From assembly GCA_038502055.1 (NCBI GenBank), contig JAXRKN010000039.1, positions 4,650,001 to 4,714,000 on the forward strand: a stretch of DNA of 64,000 nucleotides, given 5' to 3'. The notes beneath the pieces are model-generated. The model saw only the letters and a list, made by a program, of their open reading frames with translations. It was not told the DNA's origin and did not search any database. Source of the DNA: Tanytarsus gracilentus (taxonomy: Eukaryota > Arthropoda > Insecta > Diptera > Chironomidae). Both the position numbers and the translations under genes were made by a program. This document shows, piece after piece, positions 1 through 11,995 of this stretch (positions are counted from its first letter, which is position 1; every line of letters starts with the position of its first letter).

Positions 1-44
1 GTGAGTAAGTGTCGAGATGCGAGTCGTTAGTTATAATCTCAATT

Positions 45-65
45 CTAAACTAGCGAGTCACCTCT
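45..65 (-). CDS. Rbp: Possible short terminal exon of Rbp ending in a PDZ-ligand-like tail
   Basis: After the donor at 181/180 the next acceptor read on the minus strand is CCTTTAG ending at 66. In phase it gives only Arg-Gly-Asp-Ser-Leu-Val and a TAG stop (47-45). Ser-X-Val at a free C terminus matches a class I PDZ ligand. This is one reading only: the gene may instead splice past the window edge to the usual SH3-II/SH3-III exons, which would make this a short isoform or a chance frame. Confidence 0.3.
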   Translation of the reverse strand, partial: RGDSLV

Positions 66-3000
66 CTAAAGGTAAGTGTGAATTTTTTTTTCAAAAGCCA
101 AAATTGATCTAAGAGCCACTAAAAAGTCTTAAATCAATTTCTACTAATTTAAAACATTGATTCTATTTGGCCATATTTACCGTTTGATTTGGTCTTATGG
201 GTTGACCGGACATATTTTGCATGGGCATGTTCATATTATGTTGCATGTTCATGTTCTGCTGGTTGTTCATATTTTGTGGCATATTCATATTCTTATTATC
301 CATTCCAGCCTTATTCATCATACCGCCGCCAGGGCCCATCATACCCATTTTTTGCTGTTGTTGTTGCATTTGCAATTGCTGTTGCATGCCCATATTTTGT
401 TGCATTTGCATTTGTGGATTTTGTGGCATTTGTTGCGTTTGTTTTTGATTTTGTCTCATACGTGCCGCATTTCTTACGCCATCTTGATAGTCATAATTGA
501 GTTCATAAAAATTATGATCATAATTAAAATCGTAATATCCTACTCCAATTTCTAATTTTATTTTCATTCAGTGTTTATGTGTGGTTGAGGATGTGTTTTT
601 GTTGTGTTTAAAAAACAATTGAAAAAAAGAAATAAAAATGTGTTAAAATAAAAAAGAAATTAAAAACTTAAATTGTGTGGGAGGTTGTAAAATTCTTAAA
701 TTAAATTACACTCACGTGGAATAGGAGTCGCCATACTATCACCCGATTGAGCATCACGAGATTTGGTGCGAACAGTAACAACTTGTGGGTTAATTCCAAC
801 TAACTTAGTTATATCTATTAAAGCATGATCTCCCGTGGGCGAATCTACGTCATGAACCTTTTTACCATCGGCGAATACGGCGTAACCGGTTACGGGACCT
901 GAAGCTGGAGGTCGCGACACTGGAACCCATGTAACTAAGAGAGTTCCATCTTGCGGTCCAGGCTCCACTTGAATTTCCTTTTAAAAATTGTTTCTCAATT
1001 AATAAAGTTAAATTTTAAAAATAAATCAATTTACTTGTGGAGGATCTGGCAATCCCTTTGCTAGTGTTCTGAAATCTGTATAAGCTCCTGGAGCTTCTTC
1101 GTGCGGTGGTGGACCGGGTGGCGGTTGAGCCGGTGTTTGACCTGGTGCTCTCAGTTGTTTCGCTCTTACAGTGACTCGATATTGAGTGCTTGGTGAAAGG
1201 CCTGCCAAAATTTATTCAATTAAAACTTTTACAAATCTAAAATTAGCATTTTAATTACCCTGTATTGTGTGCCTATGAACGCCTGGCTTAAGTGTCCTAA
1301 CTTCAACGTTATTTACGCAAACTACATGTTGATGATTCGAATTGGCTGGAAGCCATGATATGACTGCACTTGAGCAAGTAATATTTGTAGCTTTAACATT
1401 TGTTGGTCCCAAGTGGGAAACGTCACGACCAATGATCATTGTGCATGCAGCATCCCGTGATGTTCTTCGGTGGGCTGTTACGCTCCTAACGCTTACTCTA
1501 TGCGGCTATAAAGTTCATGTTATTAAGTAAGGAAGGTCAAATAAGTCAAATATTTAGACTAAACTCACTCGATTGCAATCAACACCTTCGACTAGCGCAC
1601 GTGTACGTTCCAAAGCCTTCACAGTGACTTTCAAATTACCATCAACATACACATGATAACTCTCTATTTGATGATGTCCATATTGATCGGGCGGATTCCA
1701 TCCTATCAGTACACTCTTATTCAACTGCCGTTCCAAGGTCAAATGACGCGGTGCCGGAACTAAATTGAAAATCACATGAGATTATATTGCAATAAAAAAT
1801 TTTCACATTCCCTTACCAGGATCGAGCTCGTCTTCCGGATCTAATGGCTGATCTGTGTTTACAACATCACTTATTCGTCCCAAGTCATCATTCATTGGCA
1901 TCATCGGTGGCATCATCATTTGATGTGAAATTGGAGCTGGATCTAATGGTATTGGAATGTCATCAGCATCACGTAATGTCGACACAACAGCTTGGTGAAA
2001 TTCTAATAAATCATCACCTAAAAGAAGTTATCGAAAAGTTATGAGACTTTCTCGTAATGTGTGTACTGCCTTAATATTATATAAAATATATAAATTTTTT
2101 TTCGATGGTGTATACGACAAGGCGATATATAATTTGAATCATATTGCTTAATAGAAAAAAGAGAGCGAGACTAAGAACAAGACGCACACAAACATATTGT
2201 TACCAAAAAAACTTTCTCATTGCACTCACAACTTAAAAGGAAATAATATAATAAGAAATTCGTGGAAAAGTGAAAGAAAAATAAACCAATATTTAACGTT
2301 ATGAAGCGATCATAGCATGCCAGAGCGAGAAATTAAAAAAACATATTTATGAAATGTTTTAGGTTACGTGAATTCGAATTTGATTATTATTTTCCCCCCT
2401 AAAACTTTAAAAAAAAGCGACATAAAAGTTTCCAATATATCTGAAGCTCATGCGAAACTATAACGAGTGTAAGAATGTGAAAGGAAGTGAGAGAAAAGAA
2501 AATTGCTTAGCGTAATAAATCAGTGTGACTTAATGAATATGAGAGAGGAATCATAATATTGTGCATATTTTAAGAGTGAAAAAAAGGTGATGAAGGAAAT
2601 TGTGAAATAGAGGAAATACTTTAGTGCAAAGAGGAAATAATGAGAAAATGCGCGCAGTGGAAAAGAACGACAACAATTGGCACACAGAATGTAAGAAGGA
2701 AGAATCATAAATTAAGAGATAGAGATAGAGAGAAACTATAGAAAAAGTTTTATTTGTGATCTAATATCGAACAAGTTTGGGTGTATACACTATTTTTAGA
2801 TTAAATTTAGTTATTCTAATCATACGCCGGGCAATAAATGAATTTGGAGGTAACAATAATAAATGGTAATTTTGGTTCACTTCTTCCCTTCTCATTCTAC
2901 TTACCAACTAATCTTTGCACAAATGATGCTGGTACAAGCCCACGTCTACCATCTAATAATTCGGCATCATAGTAACCACCTTGTGGCTCCCCATTGCCCC

Positions 3001-6000
3001 ACACTAACATATAATCCCCTGCACACAAAGCTAGTTCTCCTTCTGATCCTTCAACACTGCAATTTTTACATAGTTGGAATGTTTTTTTAGAATTTGGAAG
3101 CCAAAAATTTTTCATGTGTGAGGTTTTGAGAGTTTATTCTTGATAAGTGAGTGAGTGTTATAATGTACAATGTGTGTAAAATTATTTTATTTTTTGGGGG
3201 GGTAGGAGTTAAATATTAAATTTTAATTTCTCTTACTCTGGTGGATCATAAGAAAATCTAGCCATAAAAACGCAACAACGTCCTTTTCCCGGAATGTCTA
3301 ACATATCAACTTGTGGTTCCACATTTCCATTCAATGTTAAACCATGCGTCCGACCTTCGAAAGAAAAATTTATTGCTGTACTTGATACTGTTCTCTTAAC
3401 CCTCTTAAAATTTTATATGCGCAATTTTTTTTTTGAAACAATATATGCAAAAATGTGTGAGTGTGGTTTTGGAAAGAAAATAAAATAAAAAATTTTTTGA
3501 GGGTAAAAACGAAAATATTTTCAAATTTTATATCGTTAGAAGCTTAAAATGCAAAAATGTACATCAAAAAAAGAAGAAGAAAGCTTTATAAAAGTATTTC
3601 TCAGCGCTTCATTTTTTGTAGGTTCAAAATTTTGATTCAAAACATTTTGAGGGTGGAAAAGTCAATAATTTTTCAACCCTCAGAAAAACGCTAAAAAATT
3701 AAAATCAAAAAATATAAAAATTGTTTTAGATTTTGTGTTCAAAAAATACCATTTTTTTAGTTTTATATTCAAAGAAATGCAAAAAGTCAAAAATACAAGC
3801 AGAGTATGTGAATAAAATTGAATATGAATGTCATAAAGAAAGGCAAAAAAACGATTACTCACAATCGAGATCATCCAGAGCACCTAACCGTGATAAGGGA
3901 CGACTTTGCGAGTGCATAAATCCGGGATTTACGCCATCAAGACGCGAGTAGCTATCGAGCACCCAACTTCCACCTGTTGGAATTGGCGAACAGGGTGTGC
4001 CGCCGCGATTATATCTATTGATGCCAATATCAAAATCATCTAAAGTTTTTAATTTCATAGCACCGGATGTTATCAATGGATTTGTGTATGTTGATGATGA
4101 TGTGTTGTAACCTAAGCCTAATGATGTCAATCGACTCGTCCCGCCTAATTCGCTTAAAAGATTTGTAGAAGTTAAATTCAGTCCGGTTGTACCTAATCCA
4201 GTACTAAGCAAAGCAGAGTGACCAGTGGTGCCAAGACCCATGCTTGATAAGCCTCCCAAGACTCCGCTAAGTCCTCCAATGCCAGACGTCGAATGATGGC
4301 CATGTGTGGGATATGTGTACGACGATGCACCGGGCGCACCACTTAATCCTAATGTATAACTCGCGGAACCTGATGGCAATGTATATGTGTTATGTAACGA
4401 CAGGACGGGCATTGTAGAGCTCTATAAGTTTTGTGTGGGAAGGAAGAGAAAAAAATGATCTCATGAAATATTTCCACTACGAGTTATTCAACACATAAAT
4501 TTTATTCGAAAACATGTAGGTTAATGCGAGAGAGAACAAAAAAATATAGATAGACAGAGAGGACATCAATGAATTCGTAAAATAATAATAAAAATGGCAC
4601 TCGAGAGGGAGAGAAATAAAAATAATTTTGATGATGGCAACAACACACACATTTAATTACTTGGAAATTATTATGCGTTAATTAATTAGACCTAATTTCA
4701 ATTAGTTTTATAGCTCAGCAAATACATTCGTGGTAGTCGAGGCTAACTCATAAATGTATTATTGAGAAGTGAATCAACGCTAAACGACAAATTTTATTTA
4801 CCTCCTTCTGAGAGTTATGTGTGAATCACTTGGAAGTGGCTTTGATTTTTTCAATTTTTTTTTGAAGTGAAATTCAAAGCGATTTCTTCCACCTGATTCT
4901 CCCCTTAACTTTTAATTAAAACACCAATATAAAATAATAATAATTTAACACCAACATGCGAGCCAATTATTTACTTTTATAGCCTCAAAACGGATTCTAC
5001 AGATTTTCTCGTTATGAATTCAAATTAAGATTTTCACACCAACAAATTATGCCGAACAAATATAAATTTACGACAGCAATGAATATCGATATTTTTTTTA
5101 TATATTTTATGGTTTTATGAAAAACGAATAACACATAATGAGATAAGATAAGGAGACTTAAAAATAAAACGGAAAAAAAGTTTTTGATTGAGCACCTGGC
5201 ATAGGGGAGGCATGGTACTAATTTGATTTGCTCTAATTGGCAGTGGTGATAGGTTATGAGTTGCCGTCGCTGAGTACGACGTTGTTCCACTAGATTGTTG
5301 TGCTGCAATTGATACGTTTGTACCGTAGTTGGATGTTGCACTTGCAAGATTAATCGAAGGCTGTGTCATCATCGATGAAGAAAATTGTCCGAGTGCAGAT
5401 GATGTCATTATGCTTGAAGACGGTCCCGTTGTTCGCGTTTGCTCCAATTCGGCAAGTATACGATTGTCCTAAAACATTTGAAATTGTTTAGATCCTTACG
5501 GTGAAGATTTTTTAATTAGTTTTTTCCTAACTCTTCTCAAATTGTGCCTAATCTCACATCTAACAAAGTTTTGGTGACAAAAACTAAATTTTTCACTCTA
5601 ACATCGAGATTCTGAATTTTCCTAACTTAAATTTTTGATTTCGTCTTTGAAAATTTTTAAATATTGAAATGAGGAAGAAAACACAAATTTTAGTGTCCAA
5701 TTTCTCAAATCGCAAAAAAGTTTTTAGACGAAATCAAAATTTGTCTTTTTGTGTCTTCTTAATTTTTTTTCGAGTATATTTTTGTGATTTCGATAACACA
5801 CATACATTAGCAATTGATAAACGTGCCTGTTCGATCTTTGCCATGATTCGATCAATTTCTGTGGTCTTCTCGTGCTTGTCGTGATTCTTTGCCTCCTGAG
5901 GTGTTGGTGCCCAAGTGACGGTCGATGGCTCCGTTTTCATTGCCATCGATGTTGAATGACCACTACTATAATTCGTTAGTCCGGCATGTGAATTATTTCC

Positions 6001-7683
6001 CATCATACTAGACATGCCTGTCGACGTTGCTGTCGTGTATTTATTTGAGAGTCCATAGCCCGATGATGTTGTGTTCAAGGAAGATAGCGCCGTGGCCGTT
6101 GCCGTTGATGCTGACGAGTGCATTTGGCTTGATTTTGATTTGTACGCAGATTTCATTTCTAATTGCAATTCTTCGCATCTTACATTCTCTAGTGCAGCCT
6201 TTTGGTAATAAATTTAATTTTTTAGATTTTTTTATATGTCGAGGAACTTAAAGTTTTTGCACATACAAAGATAAAACTTATAAAGGGAAAATATGAACAA
6301 CATAAAATTTCATCATAGATAATGGACATCAAATTGGATACGGTATGAGGTGGTGATATCAAAGGTATTTCTAAATGTAATATAGTTTGTTTCATTGGAT
6401 AAGGTCATGCTATAAACTAAATAACCATCGGTGAGAGGGATGTCAAGTTTTGTGATGAAATTCAGACACTATTATTATTAAATAGCAAAATATTTACAAA
6501 CATTTTTAATTTTTTTAGTTAAAAATTTGACATCCCTCACACTTTTTGGCCATGGAAGCATGCTAATATGTCTTATATATATAAGTGGCATTTAATGTTT
6601 TATTTTTTTACTATGATGTTATTCTAAAATGGTTTTTTTGAATGAATCATGGGAGAAAATGAAAATTATATATTAAAGGATATTTTCCACGTTAAATCCA
6701 TTGTGTCAATGCACACACACACACCTTTTTCTCCAATTCACGAGCTCGAGATTGTAATGTTTCGTAAGATTCGCCACCTCTTGCGCCAGATGATGACATC
6801 CCACGTAGTTGTGCCAATGCCTCCTAAAATAATGATTTTGAATTGATATTTAAAAGGACGAGGGTAGCTAAGAGAGTATTTTTATATTTTGTACCATGCC
6901 ATGTCCCACATGTTTATTAACTAAATATATGCAAATCATGCGCTTGATATGAAAATTCTTATTTTATTTTTATGAGCGATGATGATGATAGTGAAATTCT
7001 TATTGTATTACAGACTTATAACAATTCCTTCGGTTACATGAGAAATAATAAGATTAAAAATTTCTGTTCAGTATTTTACGACCGCTTTTTGCTACATCAA
7101 TATTTGCATATAATTCCTTGCAAATATTCTCTTCTACCAATATTCAATATTGATAATTTTTTATGTCTATTACGAGAGTGAGAGAGAGAGAAATAAAATT
7201 TACTATGTAAAAGTGAGTGAGAGAGAAAAAGCTCTCCATTGTGTCGTCGTCGTCGTCGTTGTTGTACACATCATTCGCGTAAAAGAGCATCTTTTGAGTG
7301 TATTTTTCAAGTGTGAGAGCTTTGATGAATGAATTTCGTATCCATGAAACCATCCGAAGACATTTTCTCTCTCTCTTTCTCTCGGTTCACCCACAGCAGC
7401 AGCAAAAATAGAGAGAGAGAGAGGGTGGAAAACTTTTTTAAATTTAATTTTTTCACTAGATTTTTTGCACATGATAAAAATGGGACCCGCGATATAATGA
7501 ATATGAATTAGTTGATAAAAAATTGTGTGACTTGGTGGTGAATTAAGTTTAATTGGAAAATTAAAAACTTACCTGATGCGCACGTTCGGCTTCAGCTCTT
7601 CGGGTCTCCGCTTCCCGAAGTTGTAAACTTAATGAGTCCAACATGGCGGCGTCAGACTTCCATATCGCTTCGTTAGACATTAT
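45..7683 (-). CDS. Rbp: RIM-binding protein (Rbp), 3' part possibly complete
   Basis: Active-zone scaffold that links RIM and voltage-gated calcium channels at presynaptic release sites. Coding exons (high to low): 7680-7573, 6823-6725, 6198-5806, 5468-5196, 4421-3863, 3354-3237, 3056-2905, 2017-1817, 1759-1569, 1505-1259, 1201-1035, 977-716, 551-181, and possibly 65-45. All phases join without a break. The order read is: an N-terminal coiled coil rich in Glu, Arg and Leu; a Ser/Thr/Gly-rich linker; an SH3 domain split between 3354-3237 (ARFSYDP) and 3056-2905 (ALCAGDY, GLVPASFV); an acidic/Met-rich linker; three fibronectin-III repeats from 1759 to 716 (WNPPDQYG, ISWLPANSNHQHVVCVNNVE, STQYRVTVRAK); then a Met/Gln/Asn-rich exon. 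The start ATG at 7680 lies 3 nt inside its exon after an acceptor, so an upstream 5' UTR exon exists and an N-terminal extension is possible. The two C-terminal SH3 domains expected for the family are not in the window; they may lie beyond position 1. Confidence 0.93.
2018..2904. other. Long intron of Rbp, nothing coding seen
   Basis: This 887-bp intron separates the SH3-I exon from the acidic linker exon. It is A-rich on the plus strand with scattered GAGA-like purine runs near 2160 and 2710-2730. No conserved frame, RNA gene or transposon end was recognised. The other long Rbp introns (4422-5195, 5469-5805, 6199-6724, 6824-7572) are similar; 6824-7572 holds GA runs and a GTC repeat. Confidence 0.6.
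7180..7425. repeat. GA/CT microsatellite runs and (GTC)n in an Rbp intron
   Basis: GA runs at about 7180-7192 and 7215-7225, a GTC trinucleotide run at 7243-7260 continuing as GTT, a CT run at about 7366-7382 and a GA run at 7411-7424. All lie in one Rbp intron. They could bind GAGA factor-like proteins but no function can be read from the sequence. Confidence 0.7.
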
Positions 7684-8892
7684 CTGCAAGTGCTCCAATA
7701 AATGATGGAGAGGAGGAAAAAGAGAGAGAGGAGGAAAAATTAAAAATGCTTAAAGTTATCAGCATTAATTAGATTTAACATTTTTTCACACATTTTCATT
7801 CTCTCTCCGCTTGGAACTTTTTTCATTTTTTCAAAATCAATTTTTCACTGAATTTTTTTTCATGTTCTTAATGAAATTAGTGCACGAACCTTTTTATCAC
7901 AAATTTCTTTAAACTAATAATTTCATTTCACTTTTCAGCTCATTTTTTGTCATCAATTTTTTTTTCTCTACACTTAAAGTCAAACGATGAAAAAATCACA
8001 GATTGTGGAATTTTTTTCTTTCTTCCTTTTCACAGTTGAAAACTTTCTTAATTTTAGCTAAATTCTCACTAAACAACAACTTGCAATGAACTTAGAGAGA
8101 TAAATTTCCATAAAGTGCCCGAATTGGGTCACAAATTTTATTTTTTCCTCTTTTTTAGAGAACTACTTCTTTCTCGCCTGTGTTTCAGCATCGATTGATA
8201 TCACTATTAATGAAAAAACGAAGCAAAAAAAATTTTCTCTTCTCTCCCTTTTACGCACATACACATATGCGGAGAGAGAGAAAGATTTTCCACGCGACAC
8301 AGCGCGAGAGAGAGAGAGGAAAATTTTCAATGAAGCTAATGTGTGGGGGAGCAAAATTATTTTGACAGTGTATGAGTGCGGGGAGCCGAAAATGAGCTTT
8401 TCTCATGCGCAACCGCAAATCGATAAAAATACGTTTTTCAGCAGCGAGGCAGGCAGTGAATAAAACAAGTCGTAAAGCAATTTCAGACATGAACAAAACT
8501 TTTCTTTCCTCTCACTGCTCAATTGTGCTCAACGACTTTGTTGTTGTTTTTATCATCCGTCGTGATTGAATGAGAAACGGAGGCGAGGACTAAAAAAACA
8601 AAAGATGAGATTTTAAGAAAGGAATTTCTCTTTCACGCTTAAAAACTTGCTACCGAATGAATGGCTTCGAAAAAATGTCTATATATTCGGCCACATTGTC
8701 ACAGGTATTTCCCTCCGTCTAACCGAAACTGTCTCGGATTTGCTTTTTGCAATTTCAAACATTTTTTCCACCAAATCAAGCATTAAATTGATGTTGAATT
8801 AGTTATAAAATAATGGCCATGATTGGCTTTCGGTTCCATTTCCAGGTTTGATTTTGTGCTATTGATAGAAAATTGAGTGAGAGGAGCAAGTG
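7684..8892. other. Divergent 5' region between Rbp and the secreted-protein gene
   Basis: 1.2 kb between the first Rbp coding exon (minus) and the start codon of the next gene (plus). It must contain the Rbp 5' UTR exon(s) and at least one promoter. Pyrimidine-rich acceptor-like tracts precede 7684, and GAGA runs lie at 8271-8283 and 8306-8320. No TATA box placed well enough to call was found. Confidence 0.5.
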
Positions 8893-11800
8893 ATGAGGAA
8901 ATTTCTGCTATTTTTACTTCTGTTTTATTGCGCCGCGTTTGAGGTACGAGAGAGACGTTAATTGGTTTGAAATTATCGAGTGAAAAAAATACCGGAAAAA
9001 TAATTTATTAATAGTCTGAAATTGCAAGATTTGATGAACGGAAATCGTTTGAATAATTAAAGGATTTTTAATTGACATCTGAGTGTTTTTGACACTTTGA
9101 CATAAATAGTTTGACTTTAATTTCTCTTCACAGACCACCTACGGATTCCTCCCAAACTTTCCAATCGGATTCGATATCGGATTTTACATCAACAATGCCA
9201 AAAGTCAAACGCCCGCACTTCCAATCCAAAGTTCAACAATAACAATTTTCAAGAAACTTCGCTGGCAGGCACATCCTTACCTATACAAGAGAAAGTTATC
9301 CGAAAGTGATGTAAGAAATATTGAAGAGTTAATTAAGAAACTAAAAGAGTTGCAAAAAACTCACAATAGTGAAGCAATTAGAGAATTAAAGCTCAAACTT
9401 CAAGAGAAAGTTGGACTTTATGCAAATGAAAGTAGTGACATGAAGAGCTTTAGAAAACTCACAATGGAGATAGAAAATGCACTCAAAGATGATGAATTAA
9501 TTTCGAAGAAAAAACTGCATCGAGCAATAGTCAAAAAAATTCGTGAACTCTCACCAAGAGTACCATTAAGTATGGTCAATCATGCTACTTCAATATTCTT
9601 GCAATACTCTCAACGCATGGAACTTTTGAGTCGTCGAAAAAAGGCGTCAAAAAATTTATGGAAAATTGAAGAAAAATTGCAACAAAAAGATTTGAGCGCT
9701 AAAAAAATTTCAAAACTAATGAAAAATTTAATTAAGAGTGAAAAATTTTACGGATGTAAAAATAATCGCATTGAACTGCAGAGAATCGACGTGTTGAGAA
9801 TGAGGGTAACAAAAGCACTTTCACATGCTTACATTTTGGAGGAAACTTTAAAAATGATTAAAAATGAAGTGAGTTAAATTTATTTAAATTTTTAAAATAC
9901 AACTGACTTTAATTATTTTCAGGATTTTGAAAAAGTGAATAATCAAACAGTGAAGTTGATGATGGAAAATCTTCACATGATCGCTAAAAATAGTGACAAT
10001 AAATATTTTAAATTAAACGCTCAAGAATTACAAATTGAACTGAAAGAAAAACTTCATCAAGAGTCATTAGCAGGATCAGCGGAAGACATCAAACTTTTTG
10101 AAAGTCTTTCACAAACTTTAGAAAATTTAATCAAATCTGACACTTATGATTCCGCTAAAAAAATCGTGATCGAGCTAGAAAATCTCACTCCAAAATTACC
10201 AAAACATAATTTAGAAATTATTTCGCTGCTCAAAAAATTCTATCACTATGAAGACATTCATCTCCAACATAAGGAAGCTACAAAAATATTGGAAAAAATT
10301 GCGCGTAGCCTCAAGCACGCAAATCTCACCGAAACACTGCTGCAAGAGCTCACGGAAGAACTTTATAAGGCACAGAAATATCTCAAACATCATCACGAGA
10401 CCGCCGATCATAACGATTCATCTTATCACAACGATATTCAGCATCATAAAATCGAACTAGCTAATGCGCTCGCATCACTTAATGTCATTAATCTTGCTCA
10501 TAAAATCGTTAAGATGGAAAAGGAGGAATATGTTAAGATTCATCGAGATCCGAATGTAAAGGACTTGCTGAAGAGTCTCGAGATAATTGTTAAGGAGAAT
10601 GAAAATGACATCATGAGGAAATCTGCTGAGCGGCTAATAATAGAGTTGAGGGAAAAAATTAGAACGTACGAACAGTTCCGGGGTGAAAAGGCGGGCTTAA
10701 AAGAACTCGAAGGGATTCAAGTGCGATTATTGAATATTTCAAGCTGGTCAGAATTAAAAATTTTAAACGATTCAATTAATGAAATTGTCAAAAGTGTCCA
10801 ATTGATTAATATCCAAAAAGAGTTGACGGATTTGAGGCAGAAAGTTTTCGAAATTGAAAAAGTTTATTTTCACAATTTTCAAACTTTAAAAGAAATCGAG
10901 GAAATTATTCACGTTCCCGCTAACCAAACTGAAGTCGAACTTTTTGAGGAGAAATTAAAAATTCTAGATGAAATTAAAAATTCACATTACAAAGACATAA
11001 AGTTAACCTCGAAAGCCAAAGAACTCACTGAATTAATTGAGGCGAATTTAAAAGATTATCGGGTTAAAAATAAAATGTCAATAGTCAGTGACACCGTCAA
11101 TGAGGTTAAACAAACTTGGAATGGTTCGGATAATAAAATGGCAATCAGTGACGGTATGAACAAGCTTGAAATGCTCGAGAGTCAACTTGGCGATATAAAT
11201 GATGTCGAGGAGCATCACGATGATGACATCAAAGAAGCTCTAAACTTAATTCAAACGACGAAAAAAAAGATGCCGAAAAAAGTTGAAATAAAGAAAAATG
11301 CAGAAATTCTCTACACGATTGTCGAGCAATTTTTAAAGCAAATGTCTCGAATCAATTTCGAAATCACGGCAATTGGAGATGAGCTAAGCATAATTGATGA
11401 ATACAACACCAATAAAATCGATTTGTCACCTTTCAAGTCCCGCAAGGATGTCATAAAGCAGGATTATGACAGAATTCTAATTGAACTTAATGAGACTAAA
11501 GATGAATTACTTAAAATGAACTTATCGCAGCACTTAAATGCAAGCGAGACATTTGGAAAGGAAAATGTGACAATGTCTAATGTAATTGACACGATGGTGA
11601 AACTCGATAATTTGTTGACTGATCCGACCACGAGTTCACTGTATAAGGCAACTTTTAGGGATGCACAGGAAGTCGAACATATCGAGAGTGTCATTGAGCA
11701 GCTAAAGAAAATGATTGTGCGACTGAAAAAGTATGTGAAAATTCCAACAACAAAGGAACCAAATCAGACCTCAACAGAAATTGTTCAACTTACGACAACA

Positions 11801-11995
11801 GTGCCCATATTGTCTTTGATAACAACGACAGAAAAAAATGCAATTAGCGAAAGTACAACAGTTCTGCAAGCAGCAAATGAAACTATAGCAAGTGACCTAG
11901 TTGTGAGTCAGACGAATACGACTACGACTGAAAAGCCCATTGAAATGAAAAGTTTAAGTTTAACGATGGCAATTCAAGATGACGATGGTGATTGA
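8893..11995 (+). CDS. Secreted, almost wholly alpha-helical orphan protein with Thr-rich tail
   Basis: Not recognised. Exons 8893-8943, 9134-9868 and 9923-11995 give about 952 aa. The first exon is exactly a signal peptide: two basic residues, a Leu/Phe-rich core and an Ala-Ala-like cleavage region (MRKFLLFLLLFYCAAFE), joined in phase 0 to a short aromatic/proline segment (TTYGFLPNFPIGFDIGFYI). The rest, from about residue 65 to 870, is charged and Leu/Ile/Lys/Glu-rich with almost no Pro or Cys, as in long helical bundles or coiled coils. Many NxS/T sequons occur. The last 80 residues are Thr/Ser-rich with TTT and TTTEKP motifs, mucin-like, ending in an acidic DDDGD. No membrane anchor is visible, so it is probably secreted. 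An AATAAA signal lies at 12034-12039. Codon and AT composition match the neighbours, so recent transfer is not suggested. Confidence 0.85.

Noticed and set aside
157..555. Plus-strand frames rich in His, Leu, Cys and Ile
   Set aside because: Antisense shadows of the Met/Gln/Asn-rich Rbp exon.
5734..5805. Continuation of the Rbp exon past 5806 as coding sequence
   Set aside because: A GTATGT donor at 5805 and an in-phase acceptor at 5469 join the coiled-coil segments (IMAKIEQ to RILAELEQ); the readthrough frame turns to low-complexity Lys/Ser.
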